Numbered from the stretch's first letter, positions 9,876 to 18,774 are shown. The stretch: DNA of 59,868 nt from Bacteroidota bacterium (GCA_017860255.1 JAFNAR010000012.1:1-59868); one strand, 5' to 3'. Made by a program: numbers and translations. The notes: generated from the sequence alone by a model not told the origin.

Positions 9876-9909
9876 CCAAAAAAGTTCGGAGGTTTCCGAA
9901 CTTTTTTGG
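9876..9909. terminator. Strong bidirectional terminator
   Basis: A perfect 15-bp stem (arms 9876-9890 and 9895-9909, loop GGTT) has A6 and T6 within its arms, so it can terminate transcripts from either side. It lies between the convergent BspA-like gene and the DUF4365 gene. Confidence 0.85.
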
Positions 9910-9949
9910 TTGCCGAAGTCTCACCTATATTGTATTTACCTTGTTATGG

Positions 9950-11992
9950 CTAGTAATTGATATCTTGTCTAAATATTTTTTCTTTATAAAGATCCTCACG
10001 TATTACTCTAATTCGTCTCCAAGATTCAATTCCTTTATCATCTAGTTTTCCATTTGCATAACCTTCATTTGTAATGTTTTCATTTAGAATATTTAATATT
10101 GGAATCATGCCATTCTCAAAAAAGAAATCTAAATGTTTAGTCAATTTGTAACTATCAATATTTAGTATTTCATAAAATTTATCAATCTTACTTTTGGGCA
10201 CTGAAAAATTCCCAATTGGAAAAAGTTCAATAGTGCCCGATTCTTCTTTATCTCTTTTTTGATTTTTTTCTAAATCATCAAACTCCTTCATTTCTCGGAC
10301 AAGTTTATCATATTCGTCTCTATCTGATTTCGATTTTTCAACCGTAATTTCAATTAGGTGTTTTACTTTATCTTCTGTCGTACCTCCATTTATTAGGAAT
10401 TCTAGTTTTTGCTTTTGCTCTTTTAAATTATGAAAATCAACCAATGCTTGTATCTCATTAATTACTTGCTCGGCTTTATTTTGCTTTTTTGCAAATTTCA
10501 ACACTTCGTATTTAGTTGATAATGTTGCAATCAAGTTTTCAATATGATAAATGCCTCTATAATAGTCTGAAATTTTATCTAGGTTCTTAATCATTTGCTC
10601 TATCTGTTCAGAGTTGTCAATATGAATCGGATCGGGGAAGTCTGGTATTGATTTCTCAAATCTAACTAGTGAAGTATAGACTATAAGTTCAAATAGAACC
10701 TTTACTTCATTAAGTTTACACATATTAAAAGCAAAGAAATTTTTTTTATCGACTATTTCTTTGTTCAATTCTTGATAAAAATTCTCCCATTGAGTGTTCT
10801 GATACAACCAATATCGTGCACCTTCAATTCTTAATTTTTTATTTGGCCCACTCTCAATTTCTAAGGCATTTATTAAAGCAATAGATTGAAAATGCTCCAT
10901 GTTTATTTTTGAACCCCAAAACAATAGATATTCACAACTTGCAATAAATCTAATATTTGAACTTATTTCCTTATTGTTTATAATTGAGAACATTTCATTT
11001 TTAAATTCATTGAAGCCATTTTCGTTTAATGAATTGAAATACTTCTCTTTTGCTTGTTCTATTTGGATATAGTGTTGTAAATGTTCCGATTGTTTTAATG
11101 AATTGAGTATTTCTATATATTCCTCTTGTTTTATAAATCCAATTGAATATTTAACTAATGCATCAAAATATTTTAGATGTTCAACTAAGTAATTCGGTAA
11201 TAGCTCCTTTTTTCTATTAGCCTTTTGAAAAAATGCAAGAGAATCAAATAAATTGGATGTATAATATGCTGCAATCCCAACTGTTAGATTGTACAAAGGC
11301 GATGTAATATCTCCAGAAACTCTTTCATTTAGCAAAATAACATCTCTAGATTTTCCTTCATTAATAATTGTTAATCCTATTTTCTCAACTAAATCCACAA
11401 TTGATGTTTCGTCAGTAACCTTGTATTCTGATGTAATTGAAACCTTTTTTGTTAAATTGCCACATTTACCAATATGAAGTTTCTCTGTTAGTTCTCGTGT
11501 TGCTAAAAGTCTTTTTTTAACTTCTTCATAGATTTTTTTAATTGCTTCTGCTGTTAAAATCTCTGAAGCATGCAAAATATGTGAATCCTGATTATTCCAG
11601 TCTTTATGTTTACTCGAAAGTTCTGCAATAAAATCGTTTAGCTGTCTATAGTAGAATGTGTCTTTTTGTTTTACATAGCAAATATAGTAGGCCGGAATAC
11701 CCGCGTTTAATAAATATTGTATATTTGAGGTATCAATCTGCCAACTATAAGAGCCATCGGTGTTTGGACTTTTTGTTTCTGTTGCTTTTAGTTGAACAAT
11801 AAAACGAAAATTTGTATAGTTGTTTTTGTATTTAAGTTCAATGTTTAAATCAACACCTTTGTCTCTATAAGTTTCTTCTCGAAATTCGAATAGTTGAACA
11901 TCGAATAATGGTCGCAACTTGTTTTTTGAGATTTGTTCAAGTTCTTCCTTTTCTGAACCCTTTGGTAATTTTATTTCATCCAGTTTACTCAT
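9950..11992 (-). CDS. DUF4365-domain protein, PD-(D/E)xK nuclease-like
   Basis: The 680-residue protein has an N-terminal DUF4365 domain (about 20-165). Residues D48, E52 and the Q67-L-K69 motif fit the D...E/QxK active-site pattern of restriction-endonuclease-like folds. The remaining 500 residues are helical, with a charged stretch near 580-600, and match nothing I recognise. There is no signal peptide or membrane segment, so it is probably cytoplasmic. DUF4365 proteins often occur in defence or mobile islands. Here it stands next to a frameshifted gene and an HUH-transposase remnant, which supports an accessory origin. Nuclease activity is inference. ATG 11992 gives the full DUF4365 N-terminus. 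Confidence 0.72.
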   Translation of the reverse strand: MSKLDEIKLPKGSEKEELEQISKNKLRPLFDVQLFEFREETYRDKGVDLNIELKYKNNYTNFRFIVQLKATETKSPNTDGSYSWQIDTSNIQYLLNAGIPAYYICYVKQKDTFYYRQLNDFIAELSSKHKDWNNQDSHILHASEILTAEAIKKIYEEVKKRLLATRELTEKLHIGKCGNLTKKVSITSEYKVTDETSIVDLVEKIGLTIINEGKSRDVILLNERVSGDITSPLYNLTVGIAAYYTSNLFDSLAFFQKANRKKELLPNYLVEHLKYFDALVKYSIGFIKQEEYIEILNSLKQSEHLQHYIQIEQAKEKYFNSLNENGFNEFKNEMFSIINNKEISSNIRFIASCEYLLFWGSKINMEHFQSIALINALEIESGPNKKLRIEGARYWLYQNTQWENFYQELNKEIVDKKNFFAFNMCKLNEVKVLFELIVYTSLVRFEKSIPDFPDPIHIDNSEQIEQMIKNLDKISDYYRGIYHIENLIATLSTKYEVLKFAKKQNKAEQVINEIQALVDFHNLKEQKQKLEFLINGGTTEDKVKHLIEITVEKSKSDRDEYDKLVREMKEFDDLEKNQKRDKEESGTIELFPIGNFSVPKSKIDKFYEILNIDSYKLTKHLDFFFENGMIPILNILNENITNEGYANGKLDDKGIESWRRIRVIREDLYKEKIFRQDINY

Positions 11993-12037
11993 AATTGTAA
12001 TTTTCTTTTCAGTTTCAATATCTGATAGTCCATACCT

Positions 12038-12166
12038 TTAGCATATGAAAAATATATCTAAATTCTCTTTACTTAGACCTAAGCTTGTATATTTGTGAAC
12101 AATTATATATACGTATTTACAATGCCTGTCTCGAGAAATTAAGAGTATCCTTTCTCCGTGTCTCAT
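12038..12166 (-). CDS. Possible 42-residue ORF, unknown
   Basis: A short frame (MRHGERILL...DIFFIC) lies in the gap between the DUF4365 gene and the frameshifted gene. The same frame stays open upstream of the ATG for about 18 more codons, so it could be a remnant of a longer gene. It has no recognised family and no clear ribosome-binding site. Confidence 0.2.
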   Translation of the reverse strand: MRHGERILLISRDRHCKYVYIIVHKYTSLGLSKENLDIFFIC

Positions 12167-12222
12167 TTTGATTCGTACTTCTTCATTTACACAAAATATT
12201 TTACAACATACAAAAAATTAAA

Positions 12223-13000
12223 CTATAAGGTAATATTTTTTTTGTTGATAAACGTAGTACACTCTTCTGCAATTTTAGTTAACAATTTGTCTGAAATATT
12301 CATGCTTAGCTGATTTGTATGTATTAGAAGTTTTGGATTTCCACTAACTTGGTAATGCACATTCATCCAATTTTGGTCAATATCAATAGTATTACCTTGC
12401 CACTTTACATTAAAAATTTCTTCTATATTAATATTATAGTCTCTGACATAATGTCCACAAGCTACAATAACAATTGGAAATTGCTGAAAAAAATCTTTGG
12501 AGAATAGTTTAGACCTTTTTTTAATGCTATTTATTCTATCATTTTCATCAATATCATTACTCCTTTTACCTGGTAACTGACTTAATTCAGTTGTAAAACA
12601 ATATTCATGAAATGAAATCTTTGAATTTTCAGTTGTATCCATAATTAAATTGAATAATTTTTGATAGTTATACCACGTAGCACTAGTCCCAGTTTTAGCT
12701 CTTGTATTTCCATTCTTATCAATACTCCTCTTTTTATATTCCTGTCCTTTATATGGATACAATGGGTTATATCTTGGGTTTTGTTTATGTAACCAATTAT
12801 CTACATTTTCACAAGAAGTATTATTTTTAATATTATTTTTCCAATCATCAGCATTATGTACAATATCCCTTAAATAGTGTTCTCTATTCATTTCTGCATC
12901 AATTGCACACTCTTTTCCTATTATTATTTGGATTTCCTGTCCCAATATAAGTAGGTAAAGAATCTTCTACTAACTGTTCAAATTCTTTTAAATATTTCAT
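12223..13000 (-). pseudogene. Frameshifted gene, possibly uracil-DNA-glycosylase-superfamily-like
   Basis: An ATG at 13000-12998 opens a frame reading MKYLKEFEQLVEDSLPTYIG then TGNPNN, which stops at 12899. The long frame (240 codons, nominal TTG start 12945) picks up with IIIGKECAIDAEMNREHYL in another phase. Joined, they read as one protein with GTGNPN...IIGKE near the start, FPIVIVACGHYVRD in the middle and LLIHTNQLSM near the end. That order resembles the glycosylase superfamily's N-terminal loop and its His-Pro/Thr-Ser loop, but the resemblance is weak. The join appears to lack a few bases, so the gene is probably inactive or the site is a sequencing error. Confidence 0.55.
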
Positions 13001-13087
13001 CTATATATAATTTATTTTAATGAGTTATTGATGTGTGGTTATATGATATGCCGTAAGTTATTATTATTTTGATATTTATTTCACATA

Positions 13088-13222
13088 CTATTTTAATTTT
13101 TCCAATATTATTAAGTCATCATTCAGATGATAAATTCCTTGTTTTAACATAGAGAAGAAAACATATCCTGCACAACGAAATTCTTCCGACCGCTCATGAT
13201 TTTCAATCCAATTCTTATTCAT
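13088..13222 (-). CDS. Small ORF of 44 residues, unknown
   Basis: The frame reads MNKNWIENHERSEEFRCAGYVFFSMLK... and ends LEKLK. It begins six bases after the stop of the HUH-transposase remnant and on the same strand. No family was recognised. It may be a fragment of a decayed gene or a real small protein. Confidence 0.3.
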   Translation of the reverse strand: MNKNWIENHERSEEFRCAGYVFFSMLKQGIYHLNDDLIILEKLK

Positions 13223-13227
13223 ACATA

Positions 13228-13395
13228 TTATTTTATTACTTCAACATCCAATATCCCTATCCCTTCTGCATAATATATTGCTAAACTATATTTATATTCT
13301 TCAGCCAAATATACAATTTCTTCTTTAACTGGGTTATTATGTATATAATTCCCAAGTCCAAAGTTAAAGGTTTTATTTTGAATAGAAGTAATATC
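13228..13395 (-). pseudogene. C-terminal remnant of a REP-associated tyrosine (Y1/HUH) transposase
   Basis: The minus strand encodes YIHNNPVKEEIVYLAEEYKY followed by SLAIYYAEGIGILDVEVIK and a stop at 13230-13228. YIHNNPVKxxIV...YxYSxAxxY is the characteristic C-terminal segment of IS200-like RAYT transposases. An in-frame TAA lies just upstream of the remnant, and the catalytic HUH and Tyr motifs are absent, so only about 55 codons survive. It shows that this intergenic patch once carried a mobile or domesticated transposase. Confidence 0.72.
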
Positions 13396-13493
13396 TTCTA
13401 TTTAATATTCAAATATTAGAATAAAGTGTAAACCTATTTTAGTACTAAACATCTTGTTAAAACGTTAATTTAATTTATCTTAATAGGAATTAT

Positions 13494-13522
13494 TGTGATA
13501 ATTAAAATTATTTGTACCTTTG
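13494..13522 (+). promoter_or_regulatory. Promoter of the LruC lipoprotein gene
   Basis: TTG 13494-13496, 18 bases, TACCTTTG 13515-13522; the leader is about 30 bases before ATG 13557. The rest of the 13001-13556 gap holds only the two remnants described on the minus strand. Confidence 0.65.
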
Positions 13523-13556
13523 CAAAAATTTATTCACAAAATAATTTAATTATTAT

Positions 13557-15488
13557 ATGAAATTTAGAATTGCATATTTATTATTATTTGTTTCGACTTT
13601 ATTATTTAATAGTTGTATTTCTGATTTTGAAGAATCTCAAAAATCAGATTATTTTGATTTTTCAACAGTAGAAAAATACAAATTAGATTTTAAGTATTCA
13701 AAGACAAATGATTCTAAAATATTTTTTGAAATATATAAGGAAAACCCACTAAATATAAATGGTCAAAAAAATAATAATTTAAAGCCAATAGGCAAGGGAT
13801 TTACAGATAAAAATGGACTTGCAAATTTTGACGTTTATATGCCAACAGGATTAAATAATCTTTATATTTATACCACAAATCTAGGAGTTCCATCTTTAAT
13901 GAAGGCAATTGTTGAAAATAATATTGTTAAGTTTATTACCTATGAAGATGGAACAAAATCCACTGGAACATTTGGTTTTTCAGAGAGAGATGAATTTTGG
14001 GATACAAGTCTTGGAGGATGGAATTTTAATGGAGAACCTTCCTCTCTAATGACTCCAGATATTGTTCCTTCTAGACTTTTAGAGGATGTAGGATATACTT
14101 TACCAGAAGGCGTGTCTCTTCCAGCAACAAAACCTTATTTGATTTCAGATAATACAAGTACAAAAATTACTGAAGATGCTAATGTGTATTTAACTTTTTT
14201 ACATGAAGGAGCTGGATATAAAAATTCAATGGGGTATTTTGTATATCAAACAAATAATCCTCCAACATCAGTAAGTCAAATAGAAGAAATATTAGTTTTT
14301 CCAAATGTTTCTTATTCTGGAGAACAATATGGAAGTTTAAGTTCAGGAGATAAGGTTCAGTTAAAATATAAGAATCCACAAACTGACCAATGGAGCTATG
14401 TTTTTCCTGCTGGTACTTCTATAGGTTGGGTTATAGTTGCAGATGGTTTTGAAAAAACTTCATCAAAGAAAAGAGGTACTGTTGGAGGTGATTATAAAAA
14501 TAAATTTTATTCTATCTCAAGCTTAAATCCAGAGTCTACAGCTTCACAAAGGAGACATTGTATTCTTTTATACGATCAACAAACTCAATATTCAATTATT
14601 GGATTTGAAGATATGCTTACAACCCAAGGTGATAATGATTATGAAGATGTATTATTTTATGCTAGTGCAAATCCGATTAATGCAATTGAACCTCCTGCAA
14701 ATAATGTAGAAACCTCAGTTCCAGCACAAACATCATATTCTGTTAACTATTCAGGAAATTTAGCATTTGAAGATTTATGGCCATATCAAGGAGATTATGA
14801 TATGAATGATTTAGTTATGGAATATAATATAAATCAAGTTTATAATCAAGATAATAAAATAATAAGTTGTTCAGGATATTATAAACTTGTTCATGTTGGA
14901 GCGCAAATAAAAGATGGATTTGGTTTTCAATTAGGAGTTGATGATTCAAAAATTCAATCATTTTCACTTAACTCAACTTATACAGACCCTTACTCATTAA
15001 TACAAAGAAATGCTAAAGGTTTAGAAAGTAATCAAAACTTAGCAACAGTATTTCTTTTTACTAATGCAATTAATGTTATTAATTGTTCGCCAAATGAAAG
15101 AATATTTAATTTTAATATAGTATTTAGTGAGCCAATAAATACTTCTAATTTAATGACTCCTCCATATAATTCATTTATAATTACAAATGGCAATTCACTT
15201 AATATGAATAGAGGACAAGAAGTACATTTACCAAATTATCCACCTACAGCTAAAGCCGATAGGAGCTTATTTGGAAAAGGAGCTGATAGGTCAAATGAAA
15301 GTTTAGGTTTGTATTATATTTCAGATGCTAATTTTCCATTTGCAATAAATATTCCAACAACTAATTTTGTTGTTCCAGCAGAAATGATGAGAATAGATGT
15401 GTTTTATCCTATGTTTAATGCTTGGGTAAATAGTTCTGGAGCAAGTAATAATGATTGGTATAATTTTCCAATAACTAGTAAGAAATAA
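13557..15488 (+). CDS. LruC-domain lipoprotein (DUF4114 + DUF4842)
   Basis: The 643-residue protein starts with a lipoprotein signal peptide with lipobox LFNSC (C20). A Bacteroidetes LruC-type architecture follows: a carboxypeptidase-like beta domain to about 140; a DUF4114-like segment around 330-370 with the acidic motif GFEDMLTTQGDNDYEDVLFY; and DUF4842 from about 400 (FEDLWPYQGDYDMNDLVMEY) to the end. The two D/N-rich motifs look like calcium sites. It is expected to be a surface-exposed or outer-membrane lipoprotein. Role unknown in the family. It is monocistronic, with its own promoter and terminator. Confidence 0.85.
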   Translation: MKFRIAYLLLFVSTLLFNSCISDFEESQKSDYFDFSTVEKYKLDFKYSKTNDSKIFFEIYKENPLNINGQKNNNLKPIGKGFTDKNGLANFDVYMPTGLNNLYIYTTNLGVPSLMKAIVENNIVKFITYEDGTKSTGTFGFSERDEFWDTSLGGWNFNGEPSSLMTPDIVPSRLLEDVGYTLPEGVSLPATKPYLISDNTSTKITEDANVYLTFLHEGAGYKNSMGYFVYQTNNPPTSVSQIEEILVFPNVSYSGEQYGSLSSGDKVQLKYKNPQTDQWSYVFPAGTSIGWVIVADGFEKTSSKKRGTVGGDYKNKFYSISSLNPESTASQRRHCILLYDQQTQYSIIGFEDMLTTQGDNDYEDVLFYASANPINAIEPPANNVETSVPAQTSYSVNYSGNLAFEDLWPYQGDYDMNDLVMEYNINQVYNQDNKIISCSGYYKLVHVGAQIKDGFGFQLGVDDSKIQSFSLNSTYTDPYSLIQRNAKGLESNQNLATVFLFTNAINVINCSPNERIFNFNIVFSEPINTSNLMTPPYNSFIITNGNSLNMNRGQEVHLPNYPPTAKADRSLFGKGADRSNESLGLYYISDANFPFAINIPTTNFVVPAEMMRIDVFYPMFNAWVNSSGASNNDWYNFPITSKK

Positions 15489-15502
15489 ATACAAAATAAA
15501 TT

Positions 15503-15553
15503 ATAAATTCGCCTCATATAAGACAAAATACAACTTATATGAGGCGAATTTAT
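15503..15553 (+). terminator. Terminator of the LruC lipoprotein gene
   Basis: A long stem (at least 18 bp, arms 15505-15522 and 15534-15551, 11-base loop) with AT-rich outer pairs is followed by TTTATTTT. Between it and 15804 I see no gene, only AT-rich sequence. Confidence 0.8.
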
Positions 15554-15804
15554 TTATTTTATCTCTTGCATATACTAATTTATAAGTTTTTCTAGCAAGT
15601 ATTTTCTATATACCTTCTAATTAGTATTGAATATAAAAAACAAGTGGCAGAAAAATTCAAATTATTTGCTCAATACTTTTCTTCATTTTACAGTGTCTGA
15701 ATTATTAATTTTTTAAAAATCTTTTGAATATTTGTTTTTAGGAATATTATATATTCATTATAGGAAGTAACCATTTTTGCCTTCGGGATTCAATATAAAA
15801 ATAT

Positions 15805-15812
15805 TATATTTG
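15805..15812 (+). promoter_or_regulatory. -7 element upstream of the secreted unknown
   Basis: TATATTTG, 31 bases before ATG 15844. It is typical TAnnTTTG followed by CA. No convincing -33 element. Confidence 0.55.
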
Positions 15813-15843
15813 CAAAATTAAATAAATAAAAAAGTGTAAATTT

Positions 15844-16617
15844 ATGAAACATTTTATTTTTATTGCTATTATTATTTTCTATTCAATTGGAATGAATGGA
15901 CAGAATCAATGTGATATTACAAAGTATTATGAAGATTTTATATCAATTGATAAATCATCACATAATGAAAATTACTTTTTGATAAAGAAGGTTGTTGAAA
16001 CAAATAAAAAGAGTTGTTTCTCAGCATTAATCAACAACAATACAATGTTTATAGACTATTTGTTGACAAATTTTTCTTCATACTCAAATGATAAAAATCT
16101 TTTGCAATTAAATGATAGTATCTTATTAAGAAAAAGTTATTTTGAAGGATTAAAAAAAGATAGTTTATTTAATTCTATAATGGATGAACTAATGAGCAAA
16201 ACGATTGAAAATAAAATATCAAAAGATAGTTTAAGTATGAATCAATTGTTAAACATAGCAGTTAAATATTTTTCAATTAATAGAATTACAAAAGAAGGAT
16301 ATTATGCAGGAAAAGTTTGTACTGGTTTAAACAACATAAAAAGCACAGAGAAAATAAGAAAACCATTTATTGAAGCTTTTTGCTTTTCCTCAATATTAAA
16401 ACATTACACAAGCGAAGAGTTTAATTTATCAGGAGAGTTTGTGAGTGCTATTAAAGAACTTTACACAATCAATTTAGGAATTGATGAAGTAGAAAAATTA
16501 TATAGAGCACAAGGTGCAATGTTTGTTATTATGAAAAACAATGACAAACTTAGGAAAATGCTTCAAGTCGAATATGAAAAACAAAAAGAATATTTACCTT
16601 TTATATTGATATATTAA
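15844..16617 (+). CDS. Secreted protein of unknown function
   Basis: The 257-residue protein has a signal peptide (about 1-19, ending GMNGQ) and a largely helical, Lys/Asn/Ser-rich mature part with scattered cysteines. No lipobox, membrane segment or sorting domain is seen. I do not recognise a domain. It stands alone, with a promoter upstream and a terminator 20 bases downstream. Probable location is the periplasm. Confidence 0.6.
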   Translation: MKHFIFIAIIIFYSIGMNGQNQCDITKYYEDFISIDKSSHNENYFLIKKVVETNKKSCFSALINNNTMFIDYLLTNFSSYSNDKNLLQLNDSILLRKSYFEGLKKDSLFNSIMDELMSKTIENKISKDSLSMNQLLNIAVKYFSINRITKEGYYAGKVCTGLNNIKSTEKIRKPFIEAFCFSSILKHYTSEEFNLSGEFVSAIKELYTINLGIDEVEKLYRAQGAMFVIMKNNDKLRKMLQVEYEKQKEYLPFILIY

Positions 16618-16636
16618 TCTGTGAATATCCTTTCAT

Positions 16637-16672
16637 AAAAAAGGTTGACATTAATTAATGTCAACCTTTTTT
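16637..16672 (+). terminator. Rho-independent terminator
   Basis: Perfect 16-bp stem, arms 16637-16652 and 16657-16672, loop AATT; the T6 run forms the end of the right arm. It closes the gene ending at 16617. From here to 16938 no gene is seen. Confidence 0.8.
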
Positions 16673-16938
16673 ACTACAATAGAATTAATAATAATTTTTT
16701 CATAGCACCCTCCTTTTTGATTTATTACTAAACAAAAATAATAAATCTTGAGAAAAATTGCAAGTTTTTGAAGGTTTATTTTTAGTTAAATGATTATTCT
16801 ATATTTCATTAATAATAATTTAAGATTTTATCTATTTGCTTTTTTAAGACATCGATAATTACTGAAATATTATAAATGATAAGATATGAGAATATTTGCG
16901 AAACAAATATTAAATAAGAGTAAAAAACAAACTTAAGA

Positions 16939-16969
16939 TTGGTAGTTTGCAATAAACTAACTAACTTTG
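16939..16969 (+). promoter_or_regulatory. Promoter of ptb
   Basis: TTG 16939-16941, 20 bases, TAACTTTG 16962-16969; the leader is about 40 bases. This is a full Bacteroidetes-type promoter. Confidence 0.65.
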
Positions 16970-17016
16970 CAAAAATTTTAAAAGAGAAAATAATATAAAT
17001 ATAAATTTCAAACAAA

Positions 17017-17922
17017 ATGATTACAAAATTAGATCAAATTATTGAAGCTGTAAAGCAAAAAGGAAAGAAAAGATTAGTTGCTGCTTATGCAAACGATTCT
17101 CATACAATTGGAGCAACATCAATGGCGATAGATTTAGGAATTATTGAAGCTACATTAGTTGGAGATATTGAAACAATTAAAAGAGTATGTAAAGAAGAAG
17201 GAATTGATGTTAATAAATACAAATTGGTTCAAGAAGCAAATGAACAAGCTGCAGCAAATTTAGCAGTTAAACTTATTAACGAAGGAGAAGGAGATTTCTT
17301 AATGAAAGGTCTTTGCACAACTGACAAATATATGCGTGCAATCTTAAATAAAGAAACTGGACTTATGCCAGGGGGTAAAGCTGTTTTATCTCACATTGCT
17401 GTTTTTGAAGTTCCAACTTATCATAAACTTTTAATCACTTCTGACGTTGCAGTTATTCCTGCTCCAGATTTCAAACAAAAAGTTGCTATTACTAACTATG
17501 TAATTAATACTGCAAAAGTTCTTCAAAACCCTAATCCAAAAGTTGCTCTTATTGCTGCAACAGAACAAGTTTCTGTAGGTATGCCAGCTTGCGTTGATGC
17601 TGCTGTTATTGCTGCTATGGGAAATAGAGGTCAAATTAAAGGAGCTATTATTGATGGACCACTTGCAATGGACGTTGCTATTGACAAAGAAAGTGTTCAA
17701 ATCAAAAAACTTAAAGGTGAAGTTCCAGGAGATGCTGACTGTTTAGTATTCCCTAACATTGAAGCAGGAAACGTATTCTACAAAACATCTACTAAATTTG
17801 CTGGAGCAGAATTAGCAGCTATGGTTGTTGGAGCAAAAGTTCCTTGTGTTTTATCTTCAAGAGGTGATTCAACAAAAACAAAAATGTATTCAATAGCACT
17901 TGCAGCTCTTTCTTGCAAGTAA
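17017..17922 (+). CDS. ptb: Phosphate butyryltransferase / phosphate acetyltransferase family enzyme
   Basis: The 301-residue protein matches the phosphotransacetylase fold over its whole length: N-terminal AAYANDSHTIGATSMAIDLG, FLMKGLCTT, LMPGGKAVLSHI, the IAATEQVS region and ALLIDGPLAMD-like GAIIDGPLAMDVAID. Length and sequence are closer to butyryl-type Ptb than to Pta. It would convert an acyl-CoA plus phosphate to acyl phosphate and CoA in the cytoplasm, the step before ATP formation in butyrate or branched-chain acid fermentation. No butyrate kinase lies next to it, so substrate is uncertain. Base composition is slightly richer in GC than the flanks, suggesting high expression. Its last 80 bases occur again at 18590-18669. 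Confidence 0.85.
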   Translation: MITKLDQIIEAVKQKGKKRLVAAYANDSHTIGATSMAIDLGIIEATLVGDIETIKRVCKEEGIDVNKYKLVQEANEQAAANLAVKLINEGEGDFLMKGLCTTDKYMRAILNKETGLMPGGKAVLSHIAVFEVPTYHKLLITSDVAVIPAPDFKQKVAITNYVINTAKVLQNPNPKVALIAATEQVSVGMPACVDAAVIAAMGNRGQIKGAIIDGPLAMDVAIDKESVQIKKLKGEVPGDADCLVFPNIEAGNVFYKTSTKFAGAELAAMVVGAKVPCVLSSRGDSTKTKMYSIALAALSCK

Positions 17923-17942
17923 AATTTTAATCATATTTATTT

Positions 17943-17978
17943 AAGAGCCTATTTGATAAAGAATAGGCTCTTTTTTTT
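17943..17978 (+). terminator. Terminator of ptb
   Basis: Perfect 11-bp stem, arms 17943-17953 and 17962-17972, 8-base loop, with a run of eight T. Confidence 0.85.
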
Positions 17979-17996
17979 AGAGAATAAATTAAAAAA

Positions 17997-18566
17997 ATGA
18001 AATCATCCCTATTAAAACAAAATCTCATTAAAGTCCTCTTAATAAGCTTGTCTTTATTAATCATTTATAGCTGCACAACAAGTAGAACTTCAACTATCGT
18101 AAGTACTTCTTATGATAAAAATAAGAATTTGACTACTCACATGGTTTTTCCTTACGGAAGTATAGAGATACCTAATAAATGGGAAAAAATTGGATACATA
18201 AACTCTTCCAGACAATATATATTAATGAATGAAGATTCTATTATGCTATATGTATTATTTGGGACAACAGATAAATATTCTTTCAATGAAGATAAGAGTT
18301 TAGAAGGTTATGATTTTTTGAAAGCTTTCTATAAATGGAAAGCTGATTACTTTGAAAAAGAACTTGCTTTAAAAAATGAAATTATTGAAGAAAATAGAGA
18401 TAAAAATTACATTATTTTTAGAATATTTGGCGATAAAATAAATACTATTATTTTAATATACGAAAATAATAAATTTATCACAAGTTTATCAATTCAAATT
18501 AATAGTAAATGGAGTGATGATCAAAAAGTTGATTTTCTAAAAAGTTTAATAAACACTAATTATTAA
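17997..18566 (+). CDS. Lipoprotein of unknown function
   Basis: The 189-residue protein has a lipoprotein signal peptide with lipobox IIYSC (C26). The mature part includes PYGSIEIPNKWEKIGY, a pattern seen in small membrane-anchored proteins that resemble PsbP/Mog1 folds, but I cannot assign a family. The gene lies between the true 3' end of ptb and a second copy of that 3' end, with the ptb terminator just upstream. It therefore needs its own promoter (none obvious) or read-through. The flanking repeat suggests that it arrived as an inserted unit. Confidence 0.6.
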   Translation: MKSSLLKQNLIKVLLISLSLLIIYSCTTSRTSTIVSTSYDKNKNLTTHMVFPYGSIEIPNKWEKIGYINSSRQYILMNEDSIMLYVLFGTTDKYSFNEDKSLEGYDFLKAFYKWKADYFEKELALKNEIIEENRDKNYIIFRIFGDKINTIILIYENNKFITSLSIQINSKWSDDQKVDFLKSLINTNY

Positions 18567-18589
18567 AATTTTGATTACTTATAAAACTT

Positions 18590-18669
18590 CTTGTGTTTTA
18601 TCTTCAAGAGGTGATTCAACAAAAACAAAAATGTATTCAATAGCACTTGCAGCTCTTACTTGCAAGTAA
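18590..18669 (+). repeat. Second copy of the last 80 bases of ptb
   Basis: Bases 18590-18669 are identical to 17843-17922 at 79 of 80 positions, including the TAA stop; the only difference is T17911 versus A18658. No start or upstream ptb sequence precedes it, so it is a non-functional gene fragment. The two copies flank a terminator and a lipoprotein gene. Confidence 0.95.
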
Positions 18670-18693
18670 GAATAAAGATAATCAAATAAAATC

Positions 18694-18730
18694 AAAAAAG
18701 CTTTAAGACTAATTGTCTTAAGGCTTTTTT
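18694..18730 (+). terminator. Terminator after the ptb fragment
   Basis: 16-bp stem with one G-U pair, arms 18694-18709 and 18715-18730, loop TAATT, ending in T6-7. It would end transcripts of the lipoprotein gene. Confidence 0.78.
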
Positions 18731-18774
18731 TGTTTCTTGTAGTGCAAATAAGATAGCATTATAATTTAATTATG

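Noticed and set aside
16809..17015. 68-codon minus-strand frame upstream of ptb
   Set aside because: It consists of low-complexity hydrophobic residues and covers the ptb promoter and leader.
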